Shown one piece after another: positions 1-6,380 of a stretch of DNA of 7,301 bases. The translations under genes were made by a program, and so were the position numbers. The notes below the pieces were generated by a model, which worked only from the letters and a program-made list of their open reading frames with translations, was not told where the DNA came from and did not search any database. Position 1 is the stretch's first letter, and every line of letters begins with the position of its first letter. Source of the stretch: Desulfatitalea sp. UBA4791 (lineage in GTDB: Bacteria > Desulfobacterota > Desulfobacteria > Desulfobacterales > Desulfosarcinaceae); the NCBI GenBank assembly GCA_002402905.1, contig DHGT01000036.1:1-7301 (forward strand), written 5' to 3'.

Positions 1-1
1 G

Positions 2-75
2 GTTTCATCGGTCCGGGATTTTTTTTGCCGGACCACGGGCGATGCACGGCCATCCCCGCAAAAAGAGCCTGAAAC
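2..75 (+). promoter_or_regulatory. Candidate structured 5' leader (three-way junction) of the receptor operon
   Basis: Three pairings can form at the same time. The outer stem GTTTCA (2-7) pairs with TGAAAC (70-75). A hairpin pairs GGTCCGG (10-16) with CCGGACC (28-34) around an 11-base loop containing T8. A second hairpin pairs CGGG-GATG (36-39, 41-44) with CATCCCCG (51-58), leaving C40 bulged. The closing strand ends directly next to the receptor's Shine-Dalgarno GGAGG (76-80), so folding could affect translation. I do not recognise a known riboswitch class; the cobalamin class, often found upstream of such receptors, is not evident in what is visible. Alternatively GGTCCGGGATTTTTTTT could be the descending arm and T-tract of a terminator for a gene left of the window. 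The promoter must lie outside the window. Confidence 0.3.
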
Positions 76-88
76 GGAGGACGAGAAG

Positions 89-2098
89 ATGCACGGTGTG
101 ATGAAAGTGGTTGCGGCGGCTTTGATATTGACCGGAGGTGCCTGGGGCTCGGTCCAGGCGGAACAGACCGAATTGCAGAAAACAAAGGTGGCGATGGAGG
201 AGGTGGTGGTGACGGCCAGCCGGGAGGCGGAGCCGGCAGCCAGAGTGCCGGCCCATGTGACGGTGGTTTCGGCAAATGAGATAGAAAAATCCACAGCCCA
301 GAACGTACCAGAAGTATTGCGTACCTTGGTCGGCATCCACGTAAGTGATCTTGGAGGCAATCGACGAAACTATAATGTGGATTTGAGAGGCCATGGCGAG
401 AGTTCCCCCCAAAATATTCTGTTGTTGGTCGATGGAAGACGCATTAACCTGCCGGATCTTTCCGGGCCTGACTGGAACCTGATACCATTGGAGCGCGTTG
501 ACCGAATAGAGGTGATTAGAGGCAGCCGAGGCAATATTTTATATGGCGATAATGCCACTGCCGGTGTGATCAACATCATCACTAAAGAAGGTCGTCAGTT
601 GGAAGGAGCCATAACCGCAGCGTATGGAAGCTACGACACCTATAAAGGCGCAGCCTCGATCAGCGGGGCACACGACATGATTGGATATGACCTTACAGCG
701 ACCTATTTTGATACAGATGGATACCGCGACAACAGTGAAAGTGACGCAACGGATGTAGGCGCCAATTTATGGATTGATCCGACGAATCGCATTCGTCTGC
801 ATTTAAGCTCCGGATACCATTACGATGATACGCGAAACCCTGGCGCGTTGCTTGAAAGTGAGCTTAACGCTGGTGTATCACGCAAAGCCACCACCCATCC
901 CTTGGATTATGATAAGGTCGAAGACTATTATGTTCAGGGGGGATTGGAGCTGGGTATCCTTTCCAACGATCTATTCAAGCTGGAGACGTCATGGCGCGAT
1001 AGGGAGAAATCCAGCTATGGCACATATTCAGGCGGATCTTGGTGGTTTGACGCAGATACGGAAACCGATATTCTGTCAATTGCACCGCAGCTTGTTTTCA
1101 ATGAAAATTTTGGCGGTGTATCGAACAAAATTATTCTAGGGTTTGACTATACTCGGGCTGAACAAGAGTATGACAGTGTTGGTACTGGCGGTTCCATTCT
1201 GGCAAAGCTTGAAAAGCATAACCACGCTTTTTATGTCCATGACGAGCTTGGTATCGGTGAACATTTGACCCTTTCCGGTGGCTACCGAGATGATCGGGTC
1301 GAATTCAAATATGATCCCGCCAACGTTAGCCGAAGAAAAATGGATGAAGAAGCTTTCGACGTGGGTATCAATTATAGTTTCAACAATGACTCTCATATTT
1401 ATGCCAGTTTCAACCGTGGCTTTAGATATCCGGTATTGGATGAACAGTTCACTTATTCTTCCAGTTCGGTAAACACCTCCTTACAGCCACAAACTTTTTT
1501 TAACTACGAAGTGGGCACCAAATTTGAAATCATCAAGGGAGTTCGATTTCTTTTCAACATTTTCAGGATAGAGACCGAGGATGAAATATTTTTTAATGCG
1601 ATAACCTATGAAAACGATAACATGCCGGGCGAGACAATTCGCCACGGTTTTGAAGCCAGCGTGACTTGGGTATGGCATGATCTTCAAATGGGGGTCGGCT
1701 ACACGTTTACTGATACAGAATTCGAGGATGGCCCATACGATGGTAAAGAGGTGCCTTTTGTGCCTCGTGACAAAGCAACTGCCAACATCAATTATGCTTT
1801 TGATTTTGGACTGACATTAGCAGTTGATGCAAATTATATTGGTGAAAGCTATATGATCAGCGATTTTGAAAATGAGTCTGGAAAAACGGATTCTTACACG
1901 GTCGTAAATGCCAAGGCGTCTTATGATTGGCAATGGCTTACGTTTTTCGTAAACTTTAATAACCTGTTCGATGAAAGCTATTCCTCTTATAGCGCGCTTC
2001 GCTATAATGAGACTACCTTTATTCAAGAACGGGGCTACTACCCCTCGCCCGAATTCAACGTCCTCGCCGGCGTGACTGCCCGCTTCGGATCCATATAG
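89..2098 (+). CDS. TonB-dependent outer-membrane receptor (BtuB/siderophore-receptor type)
   Basis: A 669-residue outer-membrane gated channel that should import a scarce ligand using energy delivered by TonB. A signal peptide covers about residues 1-24 (hydrophobic core, then SVQA before EQ). A TonB box EEVVVTAS lies at 37-44. The plug domain (about 45-168) has the family landmarks LVDGRRIN (113-120), IEVIRG (140-145) and GDNATAGVINIIT (153-165), in the order seen in BtuB-like receptors. The rest alternates like a 22-strand barrel. The ATG at 89 has GGAGG at 76-80 with an 8-base spacer; M5 is a weaker alternative. The last residue is Ile rather than the usual Phe or Trp. exbB begins 14 bases after the stop, so the energising complex is encoded with it. 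The ligand is unknown. Interior base composition is clearly more AT-rich than both ends of the gene and its neighbours. Confidence 0.93.
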   Translation: MHGVMKVVAAALILTGGAWGSVQAEQTELQKTKVAMEEVVVTASREAEPAARVPAHVTVVSANEIEKSTAQNVPEVLRTLVGIHVSDLGGNRRNYNVDLRGHGESSPQNILLLVDGRRINLPDLSGPDWNLIPLERVDRIEVIRGSRGNILYGDNATAGVINIITKEGRQLEGAITAAYGSYDTYKGAASISGAHDMIGYDLTATYFDTDGYRDNSESDATDVGANLWIDPTNRIRLHLSSGYHYDDTRNPGALLESELNAGVSRKATTHPLDYDKVEDYYVQGGLELGILSNDLFKLETSWRDREKSSYGTYSGGSWWFDADTETDILSIAPQLVFNENFGGVSNKIILGFDYTRAEQEYDSVGTGGSILAKLEKHNHAFYVHDELGIGEHLTLSGGYRDDRVEFKYDPANVSRRKMDEEAFDVGINYSFNNDSHIYASFNRGFRYPVLDEQFTYSSSSVNTSLQPQTFFNYEVGTKFEIIKGVRFLFNIFRIETEDEIFFNAITYENDNMPGETIRHGFEASVTWVWHDLQMGVGYTFTDTEFEDGPYDGKEVPFVPRDKATANINYAFDFGLTLAVDANYIGESYMISDFENESGKTDSYTVVNAKASYDWQWLTFFVNFNNLFDESYSSYSALRYNETTFIQERGYYPSPEFNVLAGVTARFGSI

Positions 2099-2112
2099 GT
2101 TCGGGGGCCAGT

Positions 2113-2760
2113 ATGAACGAATTTTTTCGCAGCGGCGGGCCGGTGATGTACCCTTTGCTGGCCTGCTCGTTTATCGTGCTCACCGTGGTGGTCGAGCGCG
2201 CCATTTTCTGGATCCGGGTCGGCCTGCAGCGTAAGCCGGCCTTGGTGGACGAGGTGTTGGAGCTGTGCCGCTCGGGCAACTGGGAGGCGGTGCGGCTCAA
2301 GACCATGGGCAGCCGCGATTTTGTGGTGCGCATCCTGGTGACCGGCATCCTGCATCGCGAATTTTCCATGGTCAAGGCTATGGAGTCGGCCGCGGCCGAC
2401 GAGATCCATCGCATGCGGCGCACCATGACTGTACTCGATACCATGATTACGGTTGCGCCGCTGCTGGGGATCTTCGGCACGGTAACCGGCATCATCACCT
2501 CGTTCGAGATGCTGGGCGCCAGCGGCATCGATCATCCCGAGGCGGTCACCGCCGGTGTGGCCGAGGCGCTGATCACCACGGCCACCGGACTGGCCATCGC
2601 TATTTTTTCGGTGTTTCCCTTCAACTACTTCAATTCCAAGGTGCGGCGGGCCACCCTGGAGATCGAAAAGTACGCCACCAGCCTGGAAATCGTGTATGAA
2701 AAGCTGGTGCATGGGCAGGCGTCCTTCAGATTGAAAACAGAAGATTCTACCGAGCCATGA
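2113..2760 (+). CDS. exbB: ExbB/TolQ/MotA-family proton channel subunit
   Basis: A 215-residue inner-membrane subunit that, with ExbD, converts proton-motive force into mechanical work on TonB. Three membrane segments are visible: about 12-34, 108-132 and 149-172, with a cytoplasmic region between the first two. The conserved core APLLGIFGTVTGI (115-127) is clear. AEALITTATGL (150-160) carries Glu151, matching the essential third-helix Glu of E. coli ExbB, plus conserved Thr residues that line the channel. The protein is shorter than E. coli ExbB (244 residues), mainly because it lacks an extended N-terminus. The ATG at 2113 follows the receptor stop by 14 bases with a G-rich, rather weak ribosome-binding site (GGGGG about 2104-2108). 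Its TGA overlaps the exbD start as ATGA. TolQ is the main alternative, but the neighbouring receptor and tonB favour ExbB. Confidence 0.93.
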   Translation: MNEFFRSGGPVMYPLLACSFIVLTVVVERAIFWIRVGLQRKPALVDEVLELCRSGNWEAVRLKTMGSRDFVVRILVTGILHREFSMVKAMESAAADEIHRMRRTMTVLDTMITVAPLLGIFGTVTGIITSFEMLGASGIDHPEAVTAGVAEALITTATGLAIAIFSVFPFNYFNSKVRRATLEIEKYATSLEIVYEKLVHGQASFRLKTEDSTEP

Positions 2761-3167
2761 AGATTCAACCCATCGAAACCCGATCGCCGCGCATCGAGAT
2801 GCTGCCGCTCATCGATGTGGTCTTCCTGTTGCTCGTGGTTTTCATTTACGCCATGCTCTCCATGGCCGTGCACAAGGGGCTGTCGGTGGCCCTGCCCACA
2901 TCGTCGTCGGCCGAGCTGGACCGGACCGCGCCGGTATCGATTACCGTGACGGCCGCCGGCGACATTTTTGTCGACAAGGCGCCGGTGGCCCTGGCCGATC
3001 TGACCCCGTTGCTGCGGCAACGCGCCGACACCGCGCACGAAACCGGGGTGCTGCTCTTTGCCGACCGGAACCTGCCCTACCAGACCCTGTTCCGGGTGCT
3101 CGACGAGGTGCGTCGGGCCGGGCTGACCCGCATCAGCCTGCAGGCCGAGTCCGAGAGGGCGCCATGA
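2757..3167 (+). CDS. exbD: ExbD/TolR-family proton channel subunit
   Basis: A 136-residue single-pass inner-membrane protein with a periplasmic domain; it sits in the ExbB pore and carries the proton-translocating Asp. A short cytoplasmic N-terminus is followed by one membrane helix (about 15-37). The signature IEMLPLIDVVFLLLVVF starts at residue 13, and Asp20 corresponds to E. coli ExbD Asp25. The periplasmic domain (about 42-132) has the family pattern SITVTAAGDIFVDKAPV, then LFADRNLPYQTLFRVLDEVRRAG, here split by a short variable segment. Length is close to E. coli ExbD (141). The start codon lies inside the exbB stop (ATGA 2757-2760) and the stop overlaps the tonB start (ATGA 3164-3167), indicating translational coupling and fixed stoichiometry. 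TolR is a less likely alternative given context. Confidence 0.93.
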   Translation: MKIQPIETRSPRIEMLPLIDVVFLLLVVFIYAMLSMAVHKGLSVALPTSSSAELDRTAPVSITVTAAGDIFVDKAPVALADLTPLLRQRADTAHETGVLLFADRNLPYQTLFRVLDEVRRAGLTRISLQAESERAP

Positions 3168-3856
3168 AGCGCTGGATCGTTCCCGTGCTGATTGCCCTGG
3201 CGTGTCACGCGGTTTTTTTCAAACTCGATATGGTCGCCACGCCGCCGGTCATGGCCATGCACGAAAACCGCACCATCACCATTTCCCTGGTCCAGGCACC
3301 GGCGCCCGCACCTCGCAAACCGATCCGGCCATTGCAGGTGGATGCGCCCGATCCCATCGCGCCATTGGCTCAACTGGTTCCCAGGAAGGCGCCTCCGGTG
3401 AAATTCGAACCGCCCCCCATGCCCGAACCGGCCCTCATGGCGGTGCCCATTCCGGAACCGGCCGCCTCCGAAGCGTCGCGGACGCAACAAGCTGCGGTCG
3501 AACCGGCGGCCGCAGCGCCGTCGCCGGAAAACGCCTCCCCGTCCGCAGAGGCCCAAATGCCGGGGCCGGACCAGGCCGAGGTTCAGGCATCGGTGCCCCT
3601 CTACCACCTGAACCCGCCGCCGTCGTATCCGGCCGTGGCCCGCCGAAGAAACTACCAGGGCACCGTGCGGCTCGATGTGCTGGTGGATCGGCAGGGGCGT
3701 GCCGCCCAGGTCCGGCTGGCCGAGAGCTGCGGCTATGCCATGCTCGACCGCAGCGCCGTTAAAAGCGTGGGCCAGTGGCGATTCGAACCGGCCCGCCGTT
3801 TCGGCCGGCCCATCGAGATGTGGGTCCAGGTGCCGGTTCGGTTCGAGCTGCGCTGA
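3164..3856 (+). CDS. tonB: TonB energy-transducing protein
   Basis: A 230-residue periplasm-spanning protein that couples ExbB/ExbD to the receptor's TonB box. An N-terminal membrane anchor (about 5-24) contains ALACHAVFF with His15, a plausible counterpart of the functional His in the E. coli TonB anchor (His20). A Pro/Ala-rich linker spans about 45-140. The C-terminal TonB domain (about 145-230) shows YPAVARRR (155-162), GTVRLDVLVDRQG (166-178), SCGYAMLDRSAV (188-199), the WRFEPARR block (205-212) and a final strand VPVRFEL (223-229). GAGAGGG about 3152-3158 serves as ribosome-binding site, and the start overlaps the exbD stop. Its position as last gene of a receptor-exbB-exbD operon suggests a copy dedicated to the upstream receptor. 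GC is high (about 70% at 3301-3360). Confidence 0.93.
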   Translation: MKRWIVPVLIALACHAVFFKLDMVATPPVMAMHENRTITISLVQAPAPAPRKPIRPLQVDAPDPIAPLAQLVPRKAPPVKFEPPPMPEPALMAVPIPEPAASEASRTQQAAVEPAAAAPSPENASPSAEAQMPGPDQAEVQASVPLYHLNPPPSYPAVARRRNYQGTVRLDVLVDRQGRAAQVRLAESCGYAMLDRSAVKSVGQWRFEPARRFGRPIEMWVQVPVRFELR

Positions 3857-3865
3857 GCCATGTCC

Positions 3866-3959
3866 AGACAAAAGAATGAGATGCGGACGTTCGTCCGCAT
3901 CCCGAGGGCATAAGGAGGGGCATTTTGCCGGGGAAGCCGGCAAAACAGGGGATTTGTCT
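3866..3959. terminator. Nested inverted repeats between convergent genes; likely termination region
   Basis: AGACAAA (3866-3872) and TTTGTCT (3953-3959) form an outer 7-base-pair stem enclosing two hairpins. Hairpin A is a perfect 10-base dyad around TT (3880-3901, arms GATGCGGACG/CGTCCGCATC). Hairpin B is TTTTGCCGG/CCGGCAAAA (3923-3931/3937-3945) with a 5-base loop. The element fills almost the whole space between the tonB and OMP-gene stop codons. A classical U-tract is missing on the + strand. On the - strand hairpin A is followed by TCATTCTTTTG, a weak U-rich run, so it could terminate the leftward gene. Termination of the tonB operon here is inferred from position and the strong hairpins. 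Confidence 0.55.
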
Positions 3960-4685
3960 TTAAAAGGTATAGGCGATGCTGATGCCGCCGTAGGTGTTGA
4001 CGTCCACGGCCCCATCGGGAAGGGTATCATCATCCAGGTTGTCCGTATAATTAATGCTGGCGCCCAAGCTCAGCGCATCCGTGAGCCCATAAGACAAGCC
4101 CAACGACAGGGTGTAGTCGTGAAACCCGCTGTCGGTCCCACCCCCGTAAAATTCCGCGAAATCTTTGTCCGCGTATGCCGCGCGGGCACTGACCTCGAGG
4201 CTGAGTTTTTCGACCAGATCCATGGCATAGGTCAACCCCAGATCGGCATAGTAGCCATCCACTTCATCGAAATCGTAGTAAAAGTCGGCTCCAACGGACA
4301 GGCCGCCGATGATCGGATGGCTGAGGCTCACGTAGGCCTCATGGGTGCTATCGCCCCCTGCCGGAAAGAGATATTCGACGAGGCCCAGGGTGATTTCGAG
4401 TTTCTGAAGGCTGAATCCATAATAGACGGTCAAATCGACTTCGGAAAATTCATTGTCATCCACGGCGCCATCGTAGTCGCCGATATCATAGTTGGCCCAC
4501 ACATTGACGCCGAAACTGCCGTTGGTGACATCGATGCTCGGTTGGGCCACAATCTCGTCGTTTAGCGTCATGCCGCGCCATACGTATGCCGAGTTGACAT
4601 CCATGCTCAGGGTTGCATCCGCTGCCCAAATCGTACTACTTGCCAAAACCATTGCCAAAGCGATAACAGGAATCAGTCGTTTCAT
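3960..4685 (-). CDS. Outer-membrane beta-barrel protein, TorF/Gcw_chp-like putative porin
   Basis: A 241-residue secreted barrel protein. A signal peptide covers about 1-21 (MKRL, hydrophobic core, then TIWA before AD). The mature protein alternates polar and hydrophobic residues and ends in the aromatic IAYTF, the typical C-terminal signal for barrel assembly. The N-terminal NSAYVWRGMT block followed by QPSIDV and GVNVWANYDIGDY resembles the TorF/Gcw_chp family (TIGR02001-like), whose members are small outer-membrane proteins of uncertain function. The protein is very Asp/Glu-rich in loops (for example YDFDEVDGYYADLG), suggesting acidic, possibly cation-attracting loops. The start is supported by TGAGGAGA (minus strand, 4703-4696), 10-11 bases before the ATG. 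It is monocistronic as seen here and convergent with tonB. Substrate and role are unknown; family assignment is moderate, the outer-membrane barrel call is strong. Confidence 0.75.
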   Translation of the reverse strand: MKRLIPVIALAMVLASSTIWAADATLSMDVNSAYVWRGMTLNDEIVAQPSIDVTNGSFGVNVWANYDIGDYDGAVDDNEFSEVDLTVYYGFSLQKLEITLGLVEYLFPAGGDSTHEAYVSLSHPIIGGLSVGADFYYDFDEVDGYYADLGLTYAMDLVEKLSLEVSARAAYADKDFAEFYGGGTDSGFHDYTLSLGLSYGLTDALSLGASINYTDNLDDDTLPDGAVDVNTYGGISIAYTF

Positions 4686-4789
4686 GGTGTGTGGTTCTCC
4701 TCATTGTGAAATTTAACGGGTTTTTATGATGATATGGTTTGCCGACCGGCGTCGCGCCTGGCGATCGTGGGAATGTTCGAATGGCGGTG

Positions 4790-4801
4790 TCACCTCCTTT
4801 C
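4790..4801 (-). promoter_or_regulatory. Orphan Shine-Dalgarno-like sequence in the OMP-gene leader
   Basis: On the minus strand this reads GAAAGGAGGTGA, fully complementary to the usual 16S rRNA 3' end. It lies about 105 bases upstream of the annotated start, which has its own ribosome-binding site at 4696-4703. No standard start codon follows at 5-10 bases. An ATT at 4782-4780 (10-base spacing) would open a 48-codon frame that overlaps the start of the OMP gene and stops at 4636. It may be a ribosome standby site, a leader-peptide start, or chance. Confidence 0.2.
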
Positions 4802-4915
4802 CAGCGCAATCCAGCGGCCCACATTTCCGACGACAGTTGATTCTATTCAAAGCAGGTTGTGTGCCAAAACGACTTAAAGCGATTGGTGGAGACGTCTATT
4901 TTGAGAAATATCAAA

Positions 4916-4943
4916 TTGTTAACATAAAATCGAAAAATATACA
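4916..4943 (+). promoter_or_regulatory. Candidate sigma70-type promoter for the phosphodiesterase gene
   Basis: TTGTTA (4916-4921) and TATACA (4938-4943) are separated by 16 bases within the AT-rich part of the divergent region. This would give a leader of roughly 115 bases before the ATG at 5067. Other AT-rich hexamers nearby could serve equally well, so the assignment is tentative. Confidence 0.3.
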
Positions 4944-5066
4944 CGATGATTGTTATTGCCTGATGAGAAAACAAAAATGTAGTTAACGTAGCATAAAAAT
5001 ACAAATATGTTCTGATCGTGTTTTGCCTGCTGCCATGCACCTCAAACTGAAAAGAGGATAGTCGGA

Positions 5067-5840
5067 ATGCCAAATCATGCTCAGGATGGCGCCCCTTGGC
5101 TTGTCGCCCACCGTGGTGCGCGGGATGAAGCCCCTGAAAATACCCGTTCGGCATTCGACCGGGCGCTGGCCTACCCCATCGACGGCATCGAGCTCGATGT
5201 GCAGATGAGCGCCGATGGCGTGCCGGTGATCTATCACGACGCGACCCTGTGGCGCATCATGCGCCGCCGGCGCCGGGTGGCGAAGATGACCGCCGCACAG
5301 TTGGCCGAGCTCGACTGGGGCCGCTGGTTCCATGGCGATTTTGCCGGCGAGCCGCTGCTGACCCTTGAACAGACCCTCGCCCGGTTCGCCCCCCGAACCC
5401 GCCTGTTGATCGAAATCAAGGCGCTGCCCAAGGTGGACAACCACCGTCTGACGCACCAGGTGGTGGCCCAACTGGCCAACCTGCCCCATGGGACGCCGCC
5501 GGCGCACATCCTCGTGCTCTGCTTCGATCTGGCGGTGTTGCGCCTGGCCCATGGCCTTGCCCCCCAATGGCGTTATGTCTATAACGTGCCGGGGCGGCAA
5601 CCCGAAACGGTCATGCGTCTCCCGGACAAGGAGGTCGATTTTCTGTGGGCCATCGACGTGCCCATCGGTCGGCTCTCCCGACGGCTGGCGGATTGGGCTG
5701 CGGATCGCAACCTGAGGGTTTGCACCTATACCTGTAACACGGCGGCGCAGGTACAGAAGGCCCTGGGGCTGGGTGTGGATGCCATTCTCACCGATCGGCC
5801 CGGTTGGCTCACCGGATATTTGGGGCAGCAGATGGGATAA
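5067..5840 (+). CDS. Glycerophosphodiester phosphodiesterase (GDPD family, UgpQ-like)
   Basis: A 257-residue enzyme predicted to hydrolyse glycerophosphodiesters to sn-glycerol 3-phosphate and an alcohol, recycling deacylated phospholipids. No signal peptide is seen, so a cytoplasmic location like E. coli UgpQ is expected. TIM-barrel landmarks: AHRGA (14-18) with catalytic His15 and Arg16, PENT (23-26), metal-binding GIELDVQ (40-46, Glu42 and Asp44), YHD (57-59, second catalytic His58), IEIK (115-118) and GVDAILTDRP (236-245). WFHGDFAGEPLLTLEQTLA closely follows the UgpQ pattern. Two oddities: where relatives have Thr/Gly-rich sequence after the HD motif, this protein has IMRRRRR (64-70), and the usual WTVN-like strand is CTYTCNT (219-225). 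AGAGGA (5053-5058) lies 8 bases before the ATG. It ends 29 bases before the convergent moaB stop. Confidence 0.92.
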   Translation: MPNHAQDGAPWLVAHRGARDEAPENTRSAFDRALAYPIDGIELDVQMSADGVPVIYHDATLWRIMRRRRRVAKMTAAQLAELDWGRWFHGDFAGEPLLTLEQTLARFAPRTRLLIEIKALPKVDNHRLTHQVVAQLANLPHGTPPAHILVLCFDLAVLRLAHGLAPQWRYVYNVPGRQPETVMRLPDKEVDFLWAIDVPIGRLSRRLADWAADRNLRVCTYTCNTAAQVQKALGLGVDAILTDRPGWLTGYLGQQMG

Positions 5841-5869
5841 CGGGCAAATCGGCCAATGGCGGACGGGCA

Positions 5870-6370
5870 CTATCCTAGATGACTGCAGACGTGTCCGATC
5901 TCAGGGAAAATCAAAGCCTTGCAGGCCAACTGGCAGGCCTTCAGGCTTCCGGGCAGGCAGAAGACCGCGCAGGCACCGATGACGCCGGCCGTGGCGCGCG
6001 AGAGGATGGCGGCCGAATCGATCTCTTCGAAACTGAGTTGCGCGAAGATGGGGCCGAATGCGGTCAGTTCCTTGTCGAACAGAGGCCGGATCGCCTCGAT
6101 GGTGACGTCTTTAGGGGTGATGCCCGTGCCGCCGGTCACGATGACCGCCTGGGGAGCCGTATCGGCGATGATGTGCAGCAGGGCCTCTCGAATGGCGTCC
6201 CGGTCGTCGGTGACCACCTGGTGGGCCACCACCCGGTGCCCCTCGCGCTCGGCGCGTTTGGCGATCCACTGACCGGCCGTATCGGTTTCCAGGGTTCGCG
6301 TGGTCGATACGCTCAGGACCGCAACACTCACAGATTCTTGCGCCGCGGCACGGTGTTCGTGGTGTCCCAT
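5870..6370 (-). CDS. moaB: Molybdenum cofactor biosynthesis protein MoaB (MogA/MoaB family)
   Basis: A 166-residue cytoplasmic protein of the molybdopterin-binding (MoCF) fold. Family members adenylate molybdopterin before metal insertion; MoaB can take this role where MogA is absent. Visible landmarks are the glycine-rich TGGTGIT (79-85), the following PKDVTIEA with Asp88, the MoaB-type block LSFEEIDSAAILSRATAGV (112-130), and LPGSLKACQLA (139-149), which supplies the PGS motif. Length is near E. coli MoaB (170). The N-terminus MGHHEH and five Cys in the C-terminal third (134, 138, 146, 150, 162) are minor oddities. The ATG is 10 bases after the pyrR stop, with a GAG(TT)GAGG ribosome-binding region overlapping that stop, so the two are probably cotranscribed. 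MogA is the alternative name, but the FEEI and SLKA blocks favour MoaB. Confidence 0.9.
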   Translation of the reverse strand: MGHHEHRAAAQESVSVAVLSVSTTRTLETDTAGQWIAKRAEREGHRVVAHQVVTDDRDAIREALLHIIADTAPQAVIVTGGTGITPKDVTIEAIRPLFDKELTAFGPIFAQLSFEEIDSAAILSRATAGVIGACAVFCLPGSLKACQLACKALIFPEIGHVCSHLG

Positions 6371-6380
6371 GATCGATGCC

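Larger units (their letters stand above)
4686..5066. other. 381-base divergent intergenic region
   Basis: No convincing gene was found. The left half (4686-4830) is of moderate GC and would be the 5' leader of the leftward OMP gene. It contains a 12-base match to the 16S rRNA 3' tail (4790-4801), so the - strand carries a perfect Shine-Dalgarno-like run with no ATG, GTG or TTG at normal spacing. The right half is AT-rich (27% GC at 4921-4980) and holds two GTTAAC hexamers (4918-4923 and 4982-4987), each followed within a few bases by CATAAAA. Promoters for both flanking genes are expected here. Confidence 0.6.

Noticed and set aside
3077..4033. Long minus-strand open frame (318 codons) across tonB
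   Set aside because: It is antisense to exbD/tonB and the OMP 3' end, is Arg/His/Gly-rich as expected of a GC-rich shadow frame, and shows no domain.
3675..4565. Plus-strand open frame across the tonB 3' end and antisense to the OMP gene
   Set aside because: It overlaps two convincing genes and crosses the hairpin spacer; no motif or ribosome-binding site supports it.
4733..4746. GGCAAACC on the minus strand, as in c-di-GMP (GEMM) riboswitches
   Set aside because: The downstream GACGCAAAGCC-type block and the rest of the conserved core are missing.
4786..4801. Possible truncated 16S rRNA 3' end on the + strand
   Set aside because: Only the 12-base tail TCACCTCCTTTC matches; the preceding helix 45 sequence is absent.
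4806..4820. GG-N10-GC spacing on the minus strand (TTGC at the -12 side), possible sigma54 promoter for the OMP gene
   Set aside because: Only the GG/GC spacing and TTGC fit; the -24 element is otherwise poor, and no activator gene is nearby.
4839..4851. 13-base match GATTCTATTCAAA, inverted copy at 7086-7098
   Set aside because: About one 13-base match is expected by chance in a window of this length when both orientations are allowed; it does not extend and its orientation relative to the genes differs.
4983..5870. Long minus-strand open frame (295 codons) opposite the phosphodiesterase
   Set aside because: It is a shadow of a well-supported GDPD gene with clear catalytic motifs on the + strand; its composition is low-complexity His/Gln/Arg.
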